A stretch of DNA of 64,000 nucleotides from Nocardia transvalensis NBRC 15921 (GCF_000308875.1 NZ_BAGL01000122.1:1-64000), one strand, 5' to 3'. Positions 41,595 through 50,952 are shown, counted from the first letter of the stretch. Numbers and translations are program-made. The notes: generated by a model from the letters alone, not told the origin.

Positions 41595-42662
41595 TCAGCG
41601 GGTCAGGGCGGGTTCGAACAGCTCCCAGGAGCGGTGGAGGTCGTCCTGCCAGTAGCCCCACGAGTGGGTGCCGACCGGGCGGATGTCGAAGGTGGCGGGG
41701 ATGTCCAGCTGGTCGAGGCGGTCGCGCAGGGATTCCGCGCAGCGCTGGGTGATGGCCTCCAGGATGCCGCCGCTGACCAGCTGGCCGATGAGTTTGCCGC
41801 CGTTGCCGTGGATTCCGGGGCCGTCCAGGGTGTCGTAGGGGCCGGGGAAGCCGGAGCCGTTGGAGACGTACACCGCGGTGCCGCGCAACCGGTCGGCGTG
41901 CAGGAAGGGATCGTTGGCGGCCCAGGTCGGATCGTTCGGCGGGCCCCACAGGTTGGCGGGGTTGCCGCGCCAGCGCAGCACGACCGCGTCCACGAACGCC
42001 TGGCCTTGCAGGTCGCTGGTCTGCACGCAGCCGCTGTAGGAGCCGATCGCGCGATACAACCCCGGCGCGGCGAGCGCCAGCTGGAAGACCGACGTACCGG
42101 CCATGGAGATGCCCGCGACGGCATTGGCGCCGCTGCCGCGGAACGCGGAGTCGACGATCGGCGGCAGCTCCCGGGTGAGGAAGGTGGTCCAGCGCTGGCG
42201 GCCGAGCACCGGATCGTCGGCGCGCCAGTCGGCGAAGTAGCTGCCGTTGCCGCCCATCGGGACGACGAGGGTGACCTGCTTGTCCCGGAAGAATTCGGTG
42301 ATATCGGTCTGTTCGGTCCAGCTGCTGGAATCCGCGCCGCCGCTCGCCCCGTTGAGCAGGTAGAGCACGGGCGCGGGCCGCGAATCATCCGGCGCGGGGC
42401 GGACTTTCACGGTCAGGTCGGCGCCCATCGCCGCCGAGTGCACCTGTAGCGCGAGCATGCCGTCGGCGCTGTCGGTCGCGGCGACCAGGTGGGATCCGTC
42501 CTCGGCGGCCGCCGTCATACCGGGCAGCAGGGCGGGGTCGCCGGCGCCCGATTCGGCGGCGGCGGGCGACAGCGGCGTCAGGCCGGCGGCGAGCAGCGGT
42601 ACGAGCAGCAGCCGCTTCATGGCGCGGGCGCGCCGGGCCGATCTTTCGCCGCGACTGCTCAC
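41595..42662 (-). CDS. Secreted antigen-85-like esterase B
   Basis: A 355-residue paralog of esterases A and C. GTG 42662 is the start because GGAGG lies 5 nt upstream; this gives an arginine-rich n-region (MSSRGERSARRARAMKR) before the hydrophobic signal. The nucleophile is Ser186 in AGISMAGTS and the catalytic His lies in GTHSWGYW. YLLNGASGGADSSSW and PPIVDSAFRGSGANA are shared with its paralogs. It differs by GPGIHGNGGKLIGQLVSGG in place of the DAMQLMYQLFFG-like segment. Likely role: acyl transfer or ester hydrolysis in the cell envelope. It is divergent from the PapA-like gene. Confidence 0.88.
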   Translation of the reverse strand: MSSRGERSARRARAMKRLLLVPLLAAGLTPLSPAAAESGAGDPALLPGMTAAAEDGSHLVAATDSADGMLALQVHSAAMGADLTVKVRPAPDDSRPAPVLYLLNGASGGADSSSWTEQTDITEFFRDKQVTLVVPMGGNGSYFADWRADDPVLGRQRWTTFLTRELPPIVDSAFRGSGANAVAGISMAGTSVFQLALAAPGLYRAIGSYSGCVQTSDLQGQAFVDAVVLRWRGNPANLWGPPNDPTWAANDPFLHADRLRGTAVYVSNGSGFPGPYDTLDGPGIHGNGGKLIGQLVSGGILEAITQRCAESLRDRLDQLDIPATFDIRPVGTHSWGYWQDDLHRSWELFEPALTR

Positions 42663-42914
42663 GACACCTCCATCAATTCCCGTTCCACCGGTTCGATGCG
42701 CTCACCGTAGGTCCGGATATTCCGCTGCGACAAGCGGTTACGTGCGGAATTGGGACGACCGGTCGGGGCCGTCGCCCGATCCTGGGGAAGGTCACAAGAT
42801 TCCGGCGCGGTGGTAGTCGTATGCGCCAGGGTGTCGTTAACTCGTATTCGTGTTACCGGCAAGTTACCCGGCCGGTCACCGAGTTATCCTGTGCTGCACG
42901 AATTGAGGGCATCA

Positions 42915-44333
42915 GTGGTCAATTTCGGCTTGTTCGACGATTGGTATCCGGAGCCGGGAAGGCTCACCAGCTGGACGGCATCGCCGAGGTCACGGGCCGC
43001 GGTACGGGAGGCTCCGGTGCACGAGGCCGGCCCCTCCTATCAGCAGGAATCGTATCTGCGGGCCACGCACCGGAATTCGGGCGCGGGGTTCCGGGTATCG
43101 CGTTTGTGCATGATCGCATTCGATATCCCGGGCGCGCCGGATTATGACGCGATGACCCGGACGGTGAATGCCTTTCTGCGCCGCCACGACACATTCTCGA
43201 GCTGGTTCTCGATCGATTCCGACGGGCGGCTGGACCGGCATGTGGCGGATCCTTCGGATATCGATGTCGTCGCCACCGATCACGGCGAATTCACCGACAG
43301 CGAAGCCATTCGCGCGCACGTGCAGGAGGAGACCCCGGAGGCGTTCGACTGGGACTGTTTCAGCTTCGGCGTCATCGCGCGCGACGACTCCTTCACCGTC
43401 TACGCGGCCGTGGACCACCTGCACACCGACGGTGTGGGACAGGCGCTGTCGTGCGTGGATCTGCTGACGCTGTACGGCCGCGAACTGTCCGGCGGCCAGG
43501 TGCCGATCGCGGAGGTCGAGGGGCATATCGCCCACTGCGCGCGGGAACGCGAGCGCAATGCGCGGCTGACGCCGGATTCTCCCGAGGTGCGCCGCTGGGT
43601 GGAACTGCTGCAGCTCAACGACGGTGACGTCCCGGCCTTCCCGCTCGATCTCGGTGGCGGCGCGGGCTATACGCGTGGCGCGCAGCTGACCCTCCCGCTG
43701 ATGAGCGAGGCCGACGCGCTGCGGTTCGAGCAGGTGTGCGTGGACAACGGCGGGCGGTTCCTCGGCGGCCTGTTCGCGGCGATCGCGATCGCGGAACTGG
43801 AATTGGCCGGCCGGGACTGGTATTTCGGCTTCACCCCCGCGAATACGCGCGCCACGCCGGGCGAGGCGGGCTCGATCGGCTGGTATACCAACCTGATTCC
43901 GGTGACGGTGGCGATCCGGGCGGACGACACCTTCGCCACGCTGGTCGCCTCGGCCCAGGAGGCCGCCGAGAGCGCCAAGGATCTGCTCGACGTCTCGCTG
44001 CACCGGGTCCTGGAGCTGACCACCCCCGATATGGGCATTCGCACCCGTCCGGGCTGGACGGCGCCGATGCTGTCGTACGTCGATGTTCGCAAGATCACCG
44101 GTGCGGAGATGTTCGACAAGATCAACGGCGGGCTGTACGGCAGCAGCGCCTCCGCGGGCGAGGTCTTCACCTGGGTCAACCGGCTGCCCGAGCAGACCAA
44201 GCTGAGCCTGCTGTTCCCGGACACCCCGCAGGCCCGCGAGTCGATCGACCGGTACGTGAAGGCGCTGACGGCGATCATCACCACGGTGGCCGCCCAGGGG
44301 GACTACGGCATCCGGGCCGTCACGGCGTCATGA
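42915..44333 (+). CDS. PapA-like condensation-domain acyltransferase
   Basis: A 472-residue protein of the condensation/acyltransferase superfamily, like mycobacterial PapA proteins that acylate trehalose or other glycolipids. The active-site motif is DHLHTDG: His168, Asp172 and Gly173 (first His of HHxxxDG replaced by Asp, as in PapA-type enzymes). DWYFGFTPANTRATPGEAGS and SIGWYTNLIPVTVAI correspond to the DFG-like latch region. The GTG start has GAGGG 6 nt upstream. It is followed 34 nt later by a membrane glycosyltransferase. No PKS or MmpL is next to it. Confidence 0.87.
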   Translation: MVNFGLFDDWYPEPGRLTSWTASPRSRAAVREAPVHEAGPSYQQESYLRATHRNSGAGFRVSRLCMIAFDIPGAPDYDAMTRTVNAFLRRHDTFSSWFSIDSDGRLDRHVADPSDIDVVATDHGEFTDSEAIRAHVQEETPEAFDWDCFSFGVIARDDSFTVYAAVDHLHTDGVGQALSCVDLLTLYGRELSGGQVPIAEVEGHIAHCARERERNARLTPDSPEVRRWVELLQLNDGDVPAFPLDLGGGAGYTRGAQLTLPLMSEADALRFEQVCVDNGGRFLGGLFAAIAIAELELAGRDWYFGFTPANTRATPGEAGSIGWYTNLIPVTVAIRADDTFATLVASAQEAAESAKDLLDVSLHRVLELTTPDMGIRTRPGWTAPMLSYVDVRKITGAEMFDKINGGLYGSSASAGEVFTWVNRLPEQTKLSLLFPDTPQARESIDRYVKALTAIITTVAAQGDYGIRAVTAS

Positions 44334-44367
44334 ACCCCGGCCCGCCCGGAGGCGCGCGGAGTTTCCC

Positions 44368-45999
44368 GTGACCACGACGTCCGCCCGCGACCGGTCCGGA
44401 AACTCGCCGGTCGATTCCGCCGGGCCGGAACGAGAGTCGCCGGCGCGGTTCGCTGTCCGGCCGGTGCTGGCGATCGCGGGAGCCGCCGCGGCGATCCTGC
44501 TGGTGCGCGCCGGCCGGTACGACTACTTCGGCGACGAGCTGTACTTCCTGGCGGCCGGGCGGCGGCTGTCGCCCGGCTATGTCGATCAGGGCCCGCTGGT
44601 GCCGCTCCTGGCCCACGCCGCCGACCTGATCTCCCCGGGATCCCTTGTGGTGCTCCGGCTTCCGGCGATCCTCGCGACCGCGGCGGCGATCGTCGTGGCG
44701 GCGGCGCTGGCCCGCGAGTTCGGCGGCCGCCGCGGGGCGCAGGTCCTCGCCGCGCTGGCGTACGCGACCTGCCCGTTCCTGGTCACCCAGGCCGCCACCC
44801 TCTCGACATTCGCCTTCGACACCACCCTCATGGCGACCGTCGTCTGGTTGCTGGTGCGCTGGAACAGGATTCGCGACGACCGCCTGCTCCTCGCCGCCGC
44901 CCTGGTGGCCGCCCTCGACGTACAGGTGAAACTGCTGGTGCCGGTGCTGCTCGCCGGTCTCGCCGCGGGCATCGCCGTCTGCGGGCCGCGCGAACTGTTC
45001 CGCCGTCCCGCCCTGTGGATCGGCGCGCTGGTGATGGCCGTATCGGCGCTCCCGGGCGTGCTCTGGCAGGTGCGCCACGGCTGGCCACAGCTGGCCATGG
45101 GCTCGGTGATCCGCGCCGAACAACAGGCCGCGACCGGCGGAACCGCCGGTCTACCAGTGCAATTGGCGCTGTTGGTCGGTCTGCTGGGTGGGGTCCTCGC
45201 GCTTGCGGGACTGTGGGCATCGGCCACGGCGGTACCGCACCGACGTGCGACCTTGCCCCGCATTCTCCCGGCACGCTTTTGGCCGGGATCCCCCAGCGAC
45301 GGGGCGAACCGTTATCTGGCGGTGGCGATCCTGTGCCAGATTTCGTTCGTGGTGGCGACCGGTACCCGGCCCTACTATCTCGCAGGACTTTTCCCGGTGG
45401 TGTTCGCGGCCGGGGCGGTGTGGGTGCTGGGGCTCGGGCGGCGGTGGGTTGCCGCCGCGGGTGGGGTTATGGCAGTGATCTCCGCGGCGATCGTGGTGGT
45501 CGTGGTGTTCGCGCTGCCACGGCCGCTCACCGCGCTGGACCGGCCCACCGAGACGCAGAGTCAGTTGTCCACGCGGTTGCGGATGTTCGGGACCAGCGGG
45601 TGGGATCGGCTGCGCGCCACGGTCGTATCCGCGTACAGCGTGCTGCCGCCGCCGGAGCGGGAGCGGGCCGTGATCGTCACCCGGACCTATTGGCAGGCAA
45701 GCGCTCTCGATCGGCCCGGGATCGGTCTGCCCGCCGTCTACAGCCCCGATCGCGGATTCGCCTACTTCGGAATTCCGCCCGAGACCGCCACCACCGTGCT
45801 GTATGTCGCACCGGTGAACGCCGAACCCGCACTGCGCCGGGTGTTTTCCGACGTCCGGCCGGTGGCCCGCCTCGACGACCGGCTCGGTTTCCCCGGCATC
45901 GACGGGAAGCTCGCGGTCTGGCGCTGCGACCGTCCCCGCGGCTCCTGGGCCGATGCCTGGCCGGGACTGACCACCAACGTGCTCGACCCGGGCATCTGA
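44368..45999 (+). CDS. GT39/PMT-like membrane glycosyltransferase (dolichyl- or decaprenyl-phosphate sugar donor)
   Basis: A 543-residue polytopic protein with about 9-10 helices and an extracytoplasmic C-terminal domain. The first loop carries YDYFGDELYFLAAGRRLSPG with the DE pair used by GT-C enzymes, then YVDQGPLVPLLA. ATGTRPYYLAGLFPVVFAAG is typical of the family. It would transfer a sugar from a polyprenyl phosphate on the outer face. A palindromic repeat copy encodes ILPARFWPGS at about residues 299-308, in frame in the loop before helix 9. GTG 44368 has GGAG 6 nt upstream. It lies between the PapA-like gene and gpgS. Confidence 0.88.
   Translation: MTTTSARDRSGNSPVDSAGPERESPARFAVRPVLAIAGAAAAILLVRAGRYDYFGDELYFLAAGRRLSPGYVDQGPLVPLLAHAADLISPGSLVVLRLPAILATAAAIVVAAALAREFGGRRGAQVLAALAYATCPFLVTQAATLSTFAFDTTLMATVVWLLVRWNRIRDDRLLLAAALVAALDVQVKLLVPVLLAGLAAGIAVCGPRELFRRPALWIGALVMAVSALPGVLWQVRHGWPQLAMGSVIRAEQQAATGGTAGLPVQLALLVGLLGGVLALAGLWASATAVPHRRATLPRILPARFWPGSPSDGANRYLAVAILCQISFVVATGTRPYYLAGLFPVVFAAGAVWVLGLGRRWVAAAGGVMAVISAAIVVVVVFALPRPLTALDRPTETQSQLSTRLRMFGTSGWDRLRATVVSAYSVLPPPERERAVIVTRTYWQASALDRPGIGLPAVYSPDRGFAYFGIPPETATTVLYVAPVNAEPALRRVFSDVRPVARLDDRLGFPGIDGKLAVWRCDRPRGSWADAWPGLTTNVLDPGI
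45266..45288. repeat. Palindromic repeat copy 4 inside the GT39 gene (TCCCGGC/GCCGGGA, loop ACGCTTTTG)
   Basis: Seven-bp arms at 45266-45272 and 45282-45288 around the conserved 9-nt loop. It is in frame and adds about eight codons in a membrane-protein loop. Confidence 0.8.
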
Positions 46000-46017
46000 C
46001 GCGCACAAGGAGATTCG

Positions 46018-46947
46018 ATGACGCTCACGACCGACACCACCGGAACAGCCTGGTTCCGGGGCGAGTGGTCGCTGCCGGAACTGATGGAATACAAAGGCGG
46101 GCGCGGCATCTCGGTCGTCATCCCGGCGCTCGACGAACAGGACACCGTCGGCGGGGTGATCGCCTCGATCCGTGACCTCGTCGGAACCCTGGTCGACGAA
46201 CTGGTCGTCGTCGACTCCGGATCGACCGACGCCACCATCGCCCGCGCCCGCGCCGCCGGCGCCACGGCCGTGTACACCCGGGAGGAGGCGCTGCCGTCCC
46301 TGCCGCCGCGCCCCGGCAAGGGCGAGGTGCTGTGGCGCTCGCTGGCCGTGACCACCGGCGACATCGTCGTCTTCATCGATTCCGATCTGCGCGAACCCGA
46401 TCCGCGCTTCGTGCCGTCGCTGGTCGCGCCGCTGCTGGTCGACGACGGGCTGCGGCTGGTGAAGGGCTGCTACCGGCGGCCGCTGGGCGGCGACCCGTCG
46501 GGTGACGCCGACGGCGGGGGCCGGGTCACGCAGCTGGTCGCCCGCCCGCTGCTGGCCGCGCTGGCGCCCGAACTGGCCGATGTGGTGCAGCCGCTCGGCG
46601 GCGAATACGCCGCCACCCGCGACCTGCTGACCGCCGTGCCGTTCGCGCCGGGCTACGGCGTCGAGATCGGGATCCTGCTCGACACCTGGCGCCGCCACGG
46701 CGCGGCGGCCATCGGGCAGGTCGACCTCGGCACGCGGGTGCACCGCAACCGGCCCACCCACGAACTCGCCGTCATGAGCCGACAGATCGTCGCCACCATG
46801 CTGGACCGCCTCGGTATCCAGGACTCCGGAATCGGGCTGACCCAGTACCGCCCCGACGGCGCGTGCTGGCGGCGCTACACCACCCCCGTCTCGCTCGAGG
46901 ATCGTCCCGCCATGGCCGATCTGCTCACCCACCTGCTCGCCCCGTGA
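46018..46947 (+). CDS. gpgS: Glucosyl-3-phosphoglycerate synthase
   Basis: A 309-residue GT81 retaining glycosyltransferase. It joins glucose from an NDP-glucose donor to 3-phosphoglycerate, the first step to methylglucose lipopolysaccharide. VVIPALDEQDTVGGVIASI, VVDSGSTDATIARA, RPGKGEVLWRSL, FIDSDL (Asp121, Asp123 as the DxD pair), PLGGEYAATRDLL and FAPGYGVEIGILLDTWRRHG are full family signatures. AAGGAG lies 6 nt before ATG 46018. It is 18 nt after the GT39 gene and 47 nt before esterase C, so it seems co-transcribed with them. I see no phosphatase or methyltransferase partner. Confidence 0.95.
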   Translation: MTLTTDTTGTAWFRGEWSLPELMEYKGGRGISVVIPALDEQDTVGGVIASIRDLVGTLVDELVVVDSGSTDATIARARAAGATAVYTREEALPSLPPRPGKGEVLWRSLAVTTGDIVVFIDSDLREPDPRFVPSLVAPLLVDDGLRLVKGCYRRPLGGDPSGDADGGGRVTQLVARPLLAALAPELADVVQPLGGEYAATRDLLTAVPFAPGYGVEIGILLDTWRRHGAAAIGQVDLGTRVHRNRPTHELAVMSRQIVATMLDRLGIQDSGIGLTQYRPDGACWRRYTTPVSLEDRPAMADLLTHLLAP

Positions 46948-46994
46948 CACCCCGCGGGGAGTCACGACCCCGCCCCGCCCCCGGAGGACCCACC

Positions 46995-48029
46995 GTGACC
47001 GGACACCACGACCGCGTCGCACAGGCGGCACGCGCGCTACTCCTCGCGCTCGCGTTGGCCGTCCCGCAACTCGCCGAAATCCCCACGGCCGCAGCCCAAC
47101 CGCCGATCGAGGCGGCCGCGGCGGACGGCTCCCGCCTCGACCACATCCAGCCCGGGCCGGGTCGCGCCCTCGACCTGTACGTCCACTCGGCCGCCATGAA
47201 CTCCGTGATCCGCTCGCGGGTGCTGCGCGCGGCGGACGAGCAGACGCCCGCGCCGACGCTGTACCTGCTCAACGGGGCCAACGGCGGTATCGACGGCAGC
47301 TGGTACGACGAGACCGACGTCGCGGAGTTCTTCCGGGACAAGCAGGTCAACGTCGTCATCCCGATCGGCGGCGCGGGCAGCTACTTCGCCGACTGGCAGG
47401 CCGACGACCCCATTTTGGGCCGCCAGCGCTGGTCCACCTTCCTCACCACCGAACTGCCGCCGATCGTCGACGCCGCCCTGAACGGCACCGGCGCCAACGC
47501 GATCGCCGGCCTGTCGATGGCGGGCACCTCGGTGTTCCAGCTCGCGATGGCCGCGCCGCGGCTGTACCGGGCGATCGGCTCCTACAGCGGCTGCGTGCGC
47601 ACGAGCGATCCGCAGGGCCAGGCCATGGTGCAGGCGGTGGTCGCCCGCCAGCGCGGCAACGCCCTGAACATGTGGGGCCCGCTGTCGGATCAGGCCTGGG
47701 CCGACCACGATCCGTACCTGCACGCCGACCGGCTGCGCGGCACCGCCGTCTACGTCTCCACCGGCACCGGCGTCCCCGGCGAACTCGACACCCCGCAGGG
47801 CACCCGCGGCGATCTGCTCCAGCTCACCTGGCAACTGCTGTTCGGGTCGCCGCTGGAGGCCATGGCGAACGTGTGCACCCAGCAACTCCACGACCGCCTC
47901 ATACAGCTGAATATCCCCGCCACCTTCGATTTCCGGCCCACCGGAACGCACTCCTGGGGGTACTGGCAGGAGGACCTGCACCGTTCCTGGCCGCTGTTCG
48001 AAACCGCACTGAACCGCTCGCTCCGTTAG
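46995..48029 (+). CDS. Secreted antigen-85-like esterase C
   Basis: A 344-residue paralog closest to esterase A. Residues 1-35 form a signal peptide. LYLLNGANGGIDGSWYDETD, Ser174 in AGLSMAGTS, SYSGCVRTSDPQGQAM and His319 in GTHSWGYW are visible. GTG 46995 has GGAGG 7 nt upstream. It is the last gene of the PapA-like/GT39/gpgS/esterase group. It should act in the envelope, as acyltransferase or esterase. Confidence 0.9.
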   Translation: MTGHHDRVAQAARALLLALALAVPQLAEIPTAAAQPPIEAAAADGSRLDHIQPGPGRALDLYVHSAAMNSVIRSRVLRAADEQTPAPTLYLLNGANGGIDGSWYDETDVAEFFRDKQVNVVIPIGGAGSYFADWQADDPILGRQRWSTFLTTELPPIVDAALNGTGANAIAGLSMAGTSVFQLAMAAPRLYRAIGSYSGCVRTSDPQGQAMVQAVVARQRGNALNMWGPLSDQAWADHDPYLHADRLRGTAVYVSTGTGVPGELDTPQGTRGDLLQLTWQLLFGSPLEAMANVCTQQLHDRLIQLNIPATFDFRPTGTHSWGYWQEDLHRSWPLFETALNRSLR

Positions 48030-48160
48030 GTCTCATCGGCGCCCCACCCGCCCGACTGTGGACCGTCATCATCGACACCGCAGCACATTTCGGGCATAGC
48101 CGTTGTGTCGTAGCCTGGCCGACCGATAGGCAAGGACCGCGGCGGATCGGCAGGAGCGGA

Positions 48161-49420
48161 ATGGTGGGTGATTCCTTCGGCGGGAGCTCGCGGTACTGGG
48201 AACCGCCCTCCGAGCGGATCGCCGACCTGCTGCGGTCCGCCGTGGAAATGGTGCTCGACCATCCGGAGCTGATGTACGAGGCGATGGACGACGCGTCGCT
48301 GGCCGCGGCCAGCCCGGCGATCGCCGCCGAACCCGCGCTGGCCGAGGCGGTGCGCGCCTGTGTCCGGGCGAATCTCACCCATTGGTGCGTGGCCAATCTG
48401 AATGCCCCCGGAATGCCGGTGGCGCCTAATCTGTCGGCCGAGAACATGAACATCGCCCGCGCGGTGGTGCGGCACGGATTCGACGAAATGCTCGTCACGA
48501 ATTTCCACGCCGGGCAGAACGCGGCCGTGCGGAAATGGACTCAGCTGGCGTTCTTCGTGAGTCCGGATCCGTACGAGGTGCGGGAATTACTGGACGTCGT
48601 CATGGGCTCGATCTTCGCATTCATCGACGACACCCTCGGCGGCGTCTTCGACCTCATCCAGCGCGAGCGCCGGGAACTGGCGTACGTCGATCACACCGAA
48701 CGGATGGAGACCCTGAATCTCGTTCTCGGCGGGGCGCCGATCAGCGCGGGCCGGGCCGGGGAACGGCTGCGGTACGAATTGGACCGCGCCCATCTGGCGG
48801 CGATCGTGTGGAGCGATTCGTATCCCACCGCGCCCGAACCGCTCGAACTGGCGGTCAACGCGCTCGCGCAGGCGTCCGGATCGGTGCAGCCGCTGACGAT
48901 CGTGCCGAGCCCGTCGACGCTGTGGGTGTGGCTGCCCGCCGAGGAACTACCGCCGCTGACGGAGGTCCGGCGCGCGCTGGCCGCGCCGGGGGTGCGGATG
49001 GCGGTCGGCTCGGTGGGCGCGGGCATGGCCGGCTTCCGGCGGGCACACCTGGATGCCGTTGCGGCGCAACGGCTCATGCGGCGGCTGCCGTCGGGGGAGC
49101 GGCTGGCCACCTACGACGAGGTCGAGGTCGTCGCGCTGGCCACCGGGGGCGACGAGGAGCGGGCCCGGGAATTCGTCACCCGGACGCTGGGCAACCTGGT
49201 GTCCGCCGACGCCGAACTGCGCGAGACCCTGCGCGTCTACCTGCACGAGGGCTCGAATACCGCGCAGACCGCGCGGGCGCTGTTCACCCACCGCAACACC
49301 ATCGTGCACCGCCTCGACCGGGCGCGGGGCCTGCTGCCGCAGCCGCTGGAACAGCGCCCGCTGCAAGTGGCTCTGGCGCTGGAGATCGTGCGCGTCATCG
49401 GGGTGACCGACAGCAACTGA
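48161..49420 (+). CDS. PucR/CdaR family transcriptional regulator 1
   Basis: A 419-residue regulator with an N-terminal sensor region (ERIADLLRSAVEMVLDHPEL, FDEMLVTNFHAGQNAAVRKW) and a GGDEF-like middle domain. The C-terminal PucR helix-turn-helix is LRVYLHEGSNTAQTARALFT then HRNTIVHRLDRARGLL. AGGAGCGGA precedes ATG 48161. The targets are unknown; the upstream envelope genes are candidates. Confidence 0.9.
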   Translation: MVGDSFGGSSRYWEPPSERIADLLRSAVEMVLDHPELMYEAMDDASLAAASPAIAAEPALAEAVRACVRANLTHWCVANLNAPGMPVAPNLSAENMNIARAVVRHGFDEMLVTNFHAGQNAAVRKWTQLAFFVSPDPYEVRELLDVVMGSIFAFIDDTLGGVFDLIQRERRELAYVDHTERMETLNLVLGGAPISAGRAGERLRYELDRAHLAAIVWSDSYPTAPEPLELAVNALAQASGSVQPLTIVPSPSTLWVWLPAEELPPLTEVRRALAAPGVRMAVGSVGAGMAGFRRAHLDAVAAQRLMRRLPSGERLATYDEVEVVALATGGDEERAREFVTRTLGNLVSADAELRETLRVYLHEGSNTAQTARALFTHRNTIVHRLDRARGLLPQPLEQRPLQVALALEIVRVIGVTDSN

Positions 49421-49461
49421 GCCATAGCCGCGGTGCGCCCGCCACGCACCGCACCGGCGAT

Positions 49462-49494
49462 AGTGCACAACGCCGCCGCGCAGCGATGTGCACT
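49462..49494. promoter_or_regulatory. Inverted repeat AGTGCACA/TGTGCACT
   Basis: Perfect 8-bp arms with a 17-bp spacer in the region between the two PucR genes; each arm contains the palindrome GTGCAC. It begins 41 bp after the first stop. Candidate PucR operator. Confidence 0.4.
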
Positions 49495-49591
49495 TCGGCC
49501 TGTTCCCCGTGCGGTACTTCGGGTTAGAGTTTCCCACCGGCGAATTACGCCGCGCAGAAATGTGCCCTCGCATCGTCGAACGGGGAATGTC

Positions 49592-49714
49592 ATGACCATC
49601 CATCGCCCGGGCGCGCCGATTTCCGGCCACGGCCGTCGGTGGCCGTTCAGTGAAGTAACACAGAGAAATTCGCCGCAGAATAGTGAATTCTCCCATACGG
49701 GAGGCCGGCCGTGA
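49592..49714 (+). CDS. Possible 40-residue leader peptide before pucR2
   Basis: A short frame (MTIHRPGAPISGHGRRWPFS at the start) whose TGA overlaps the GTG of the second PucR gene as GTGA. GGGG lies about 8 nt upstream of its ATG. The overlap suggests translational coupling, but composition gives no functional clue. Confidence 0.25.
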   Translation: MTIHRPGAPISGHGRRWPFSEVTQRNSPQNSEFSHTGGRP

Positions 49715-50952
49715 CAGTCACCGACGGGATCGGGGGAATTACCGCGGCCGAGATGTCCCCGGGCGCGCCGAATTACCAGACGCTGTCGCGGCGGATCGTG
49801 GACGGCCTCGAGCTCGCCGACCTCTCCGACGGGACGCGGCAGGGCCCGGGGGTGCGCGGCGACCTGCTCGCGGTGGTGCGCTGCGTGACGGAGGCGATCG
49901 TCACCGCCGCCCGCACGAATACGCGCGTCCCCGACCGGGCGGCGGCGCGGCTCGAGGCGATCGCCGCGCGGTGGGCGGACCGGCAGCTGCCGATCGAGGT
50001 GATCCAGCACGCCGTGCACGCCGCCGCCGAGGCCGTCACCGATCTCGTCGTCGGCGATCAGCACGGCTCGGACCTCGTGGCCGGGCTGCACGGGGCGGGC
50101 GTCGTGCTGATCGATGCGCTGCGCACGCTGTCGACCGCGGTCGCGCGCGGATACGTCAACGAGGTGCGGGCGATGACCGGCGAGCGGCGGGTCGCCTCGC
50201 AGACGCTGGTGTCCGCGTTGCTGACCGGCCGCGTCGACCCGGCGACGGCGCGCCGCAACGGGGTCGATCTCGCCGATACCTATGTGGTGCTGGCGGTGGC
50301 GCTGGGTGAGCATCCCGACGAGCAGGACGCGCGCGTCGACGGCAGTGTGGTCGCGCGCCGCAAACTGCGCCGGGTACAGGCCGAACTGGCGCGCGAGCCG
50401 GGGGAGCGGGCGCTGTCGCTGCTGAGCGTCGACGGCGGGACCGTGCTGGTCCCGACGACCGGCGACGAGGGGGACGGCACCCTCGACGCGCTGATCGATC
50501 GGCTGGGCGAGGCCGCGTCCGCCCCGGTCACGGCGGCCTTCGTGGCGGCGCCGCGCGACCGTATCCCGCGCGCCGCCGATCGCGCGCATCAGCTGCTGGA
50601 CCTGGCGCTGCGGCTGGGCCGGGGCCCGGGCCTGCACCGGTTCCAGGAGCTGGCCTGCGAGTATCAGCTGGTGCAGCCCGGCCCGGCGAACCGGCACCTG
50701 CGGTCACTGCTCGATCCGTTGCAGAACGAGCCCGAACTGCTCGATACCGTCGACGCCTATTTCGCCGCCCAGTGCAAACGGGAATCCGCGGCCCGGCGGC
50801 TGGGCATCTCGGTGAGCGCGGTCCGCCGCCGCCTGGAGCGGATCACAGCGCTGACCGGATTGAATCCGGATACGCCCACGGACCTGTGGTATCTGCGGGC
50901 GAGTGTCGTCACGCGCATCTTCGATCCGGGGCAGGTCAGCGGCGCACTGTGA
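49711..50952 (+). CDS. PucR/CdaR family transcriptional regulator 2
   Basis: A 413-residue regulator with an RsbT co-antagonist-like helical N-terminus (VIQHAVHAAAEAVTDLVVG), a middle domain and a C-terminal helix-turn-helix (LLDTVDAYFAAQCKRESAAR, RLGISVSAVRRRLERITALT). It ends with the family tail DLWYLRASVVTRIF. GTG 49711 follows a GGGAGG-containing sequence. It is followed by the GMC oxidase, which it may control. The partial regulator at 63566 has the same C-terminal pattern. Confidence 0.9.
   Translation: MTVTDGIGGITAAEMSPGAPNYQTLSRRIVDGLELADLSDGTRQGPGVRGDLLAVVRCVTEAIVTAARTNTRVPDRAAARLEAIAARWADRQLPIEVIQHAVHAAAEAVTDLVVGDQHGSDLVAGLHGAGVVLIDALRTLSTAVARGYVNEVRAMTGERRVASQTLVSALLTGRVDPATARRNGVDLADTYVVLAVALGEHPDEQDARVDGSVVARRKLRRVQAELAREPGERALSLLSVDGGTVLVPTTGDEGDGTLDALIDRLGEAASAPVTAAFVAAPRDRIPRAADRAHQLLDLALRLGRGPGLHRFQELACEYQLVQPGPANRHLRSLLDPLQNEPELLDTVDAYFAAQCKRESAARRLGISVSAVRRRLERITALTGLNPDTPTDLWYLRASVVTRIFDPGQVSGAL

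Noticed and set aside
47672..48160. PucR1 start far upstream inside the esterase C gene
   Set aside because: Overlaps a real gene in another frame; ATG 48161 has a good ribosome site.
48587..48793. Short minus-strand frames inside pucR1
   Set aside because: No ribosome sites or conserved motifs; typical GC-rich shadows.
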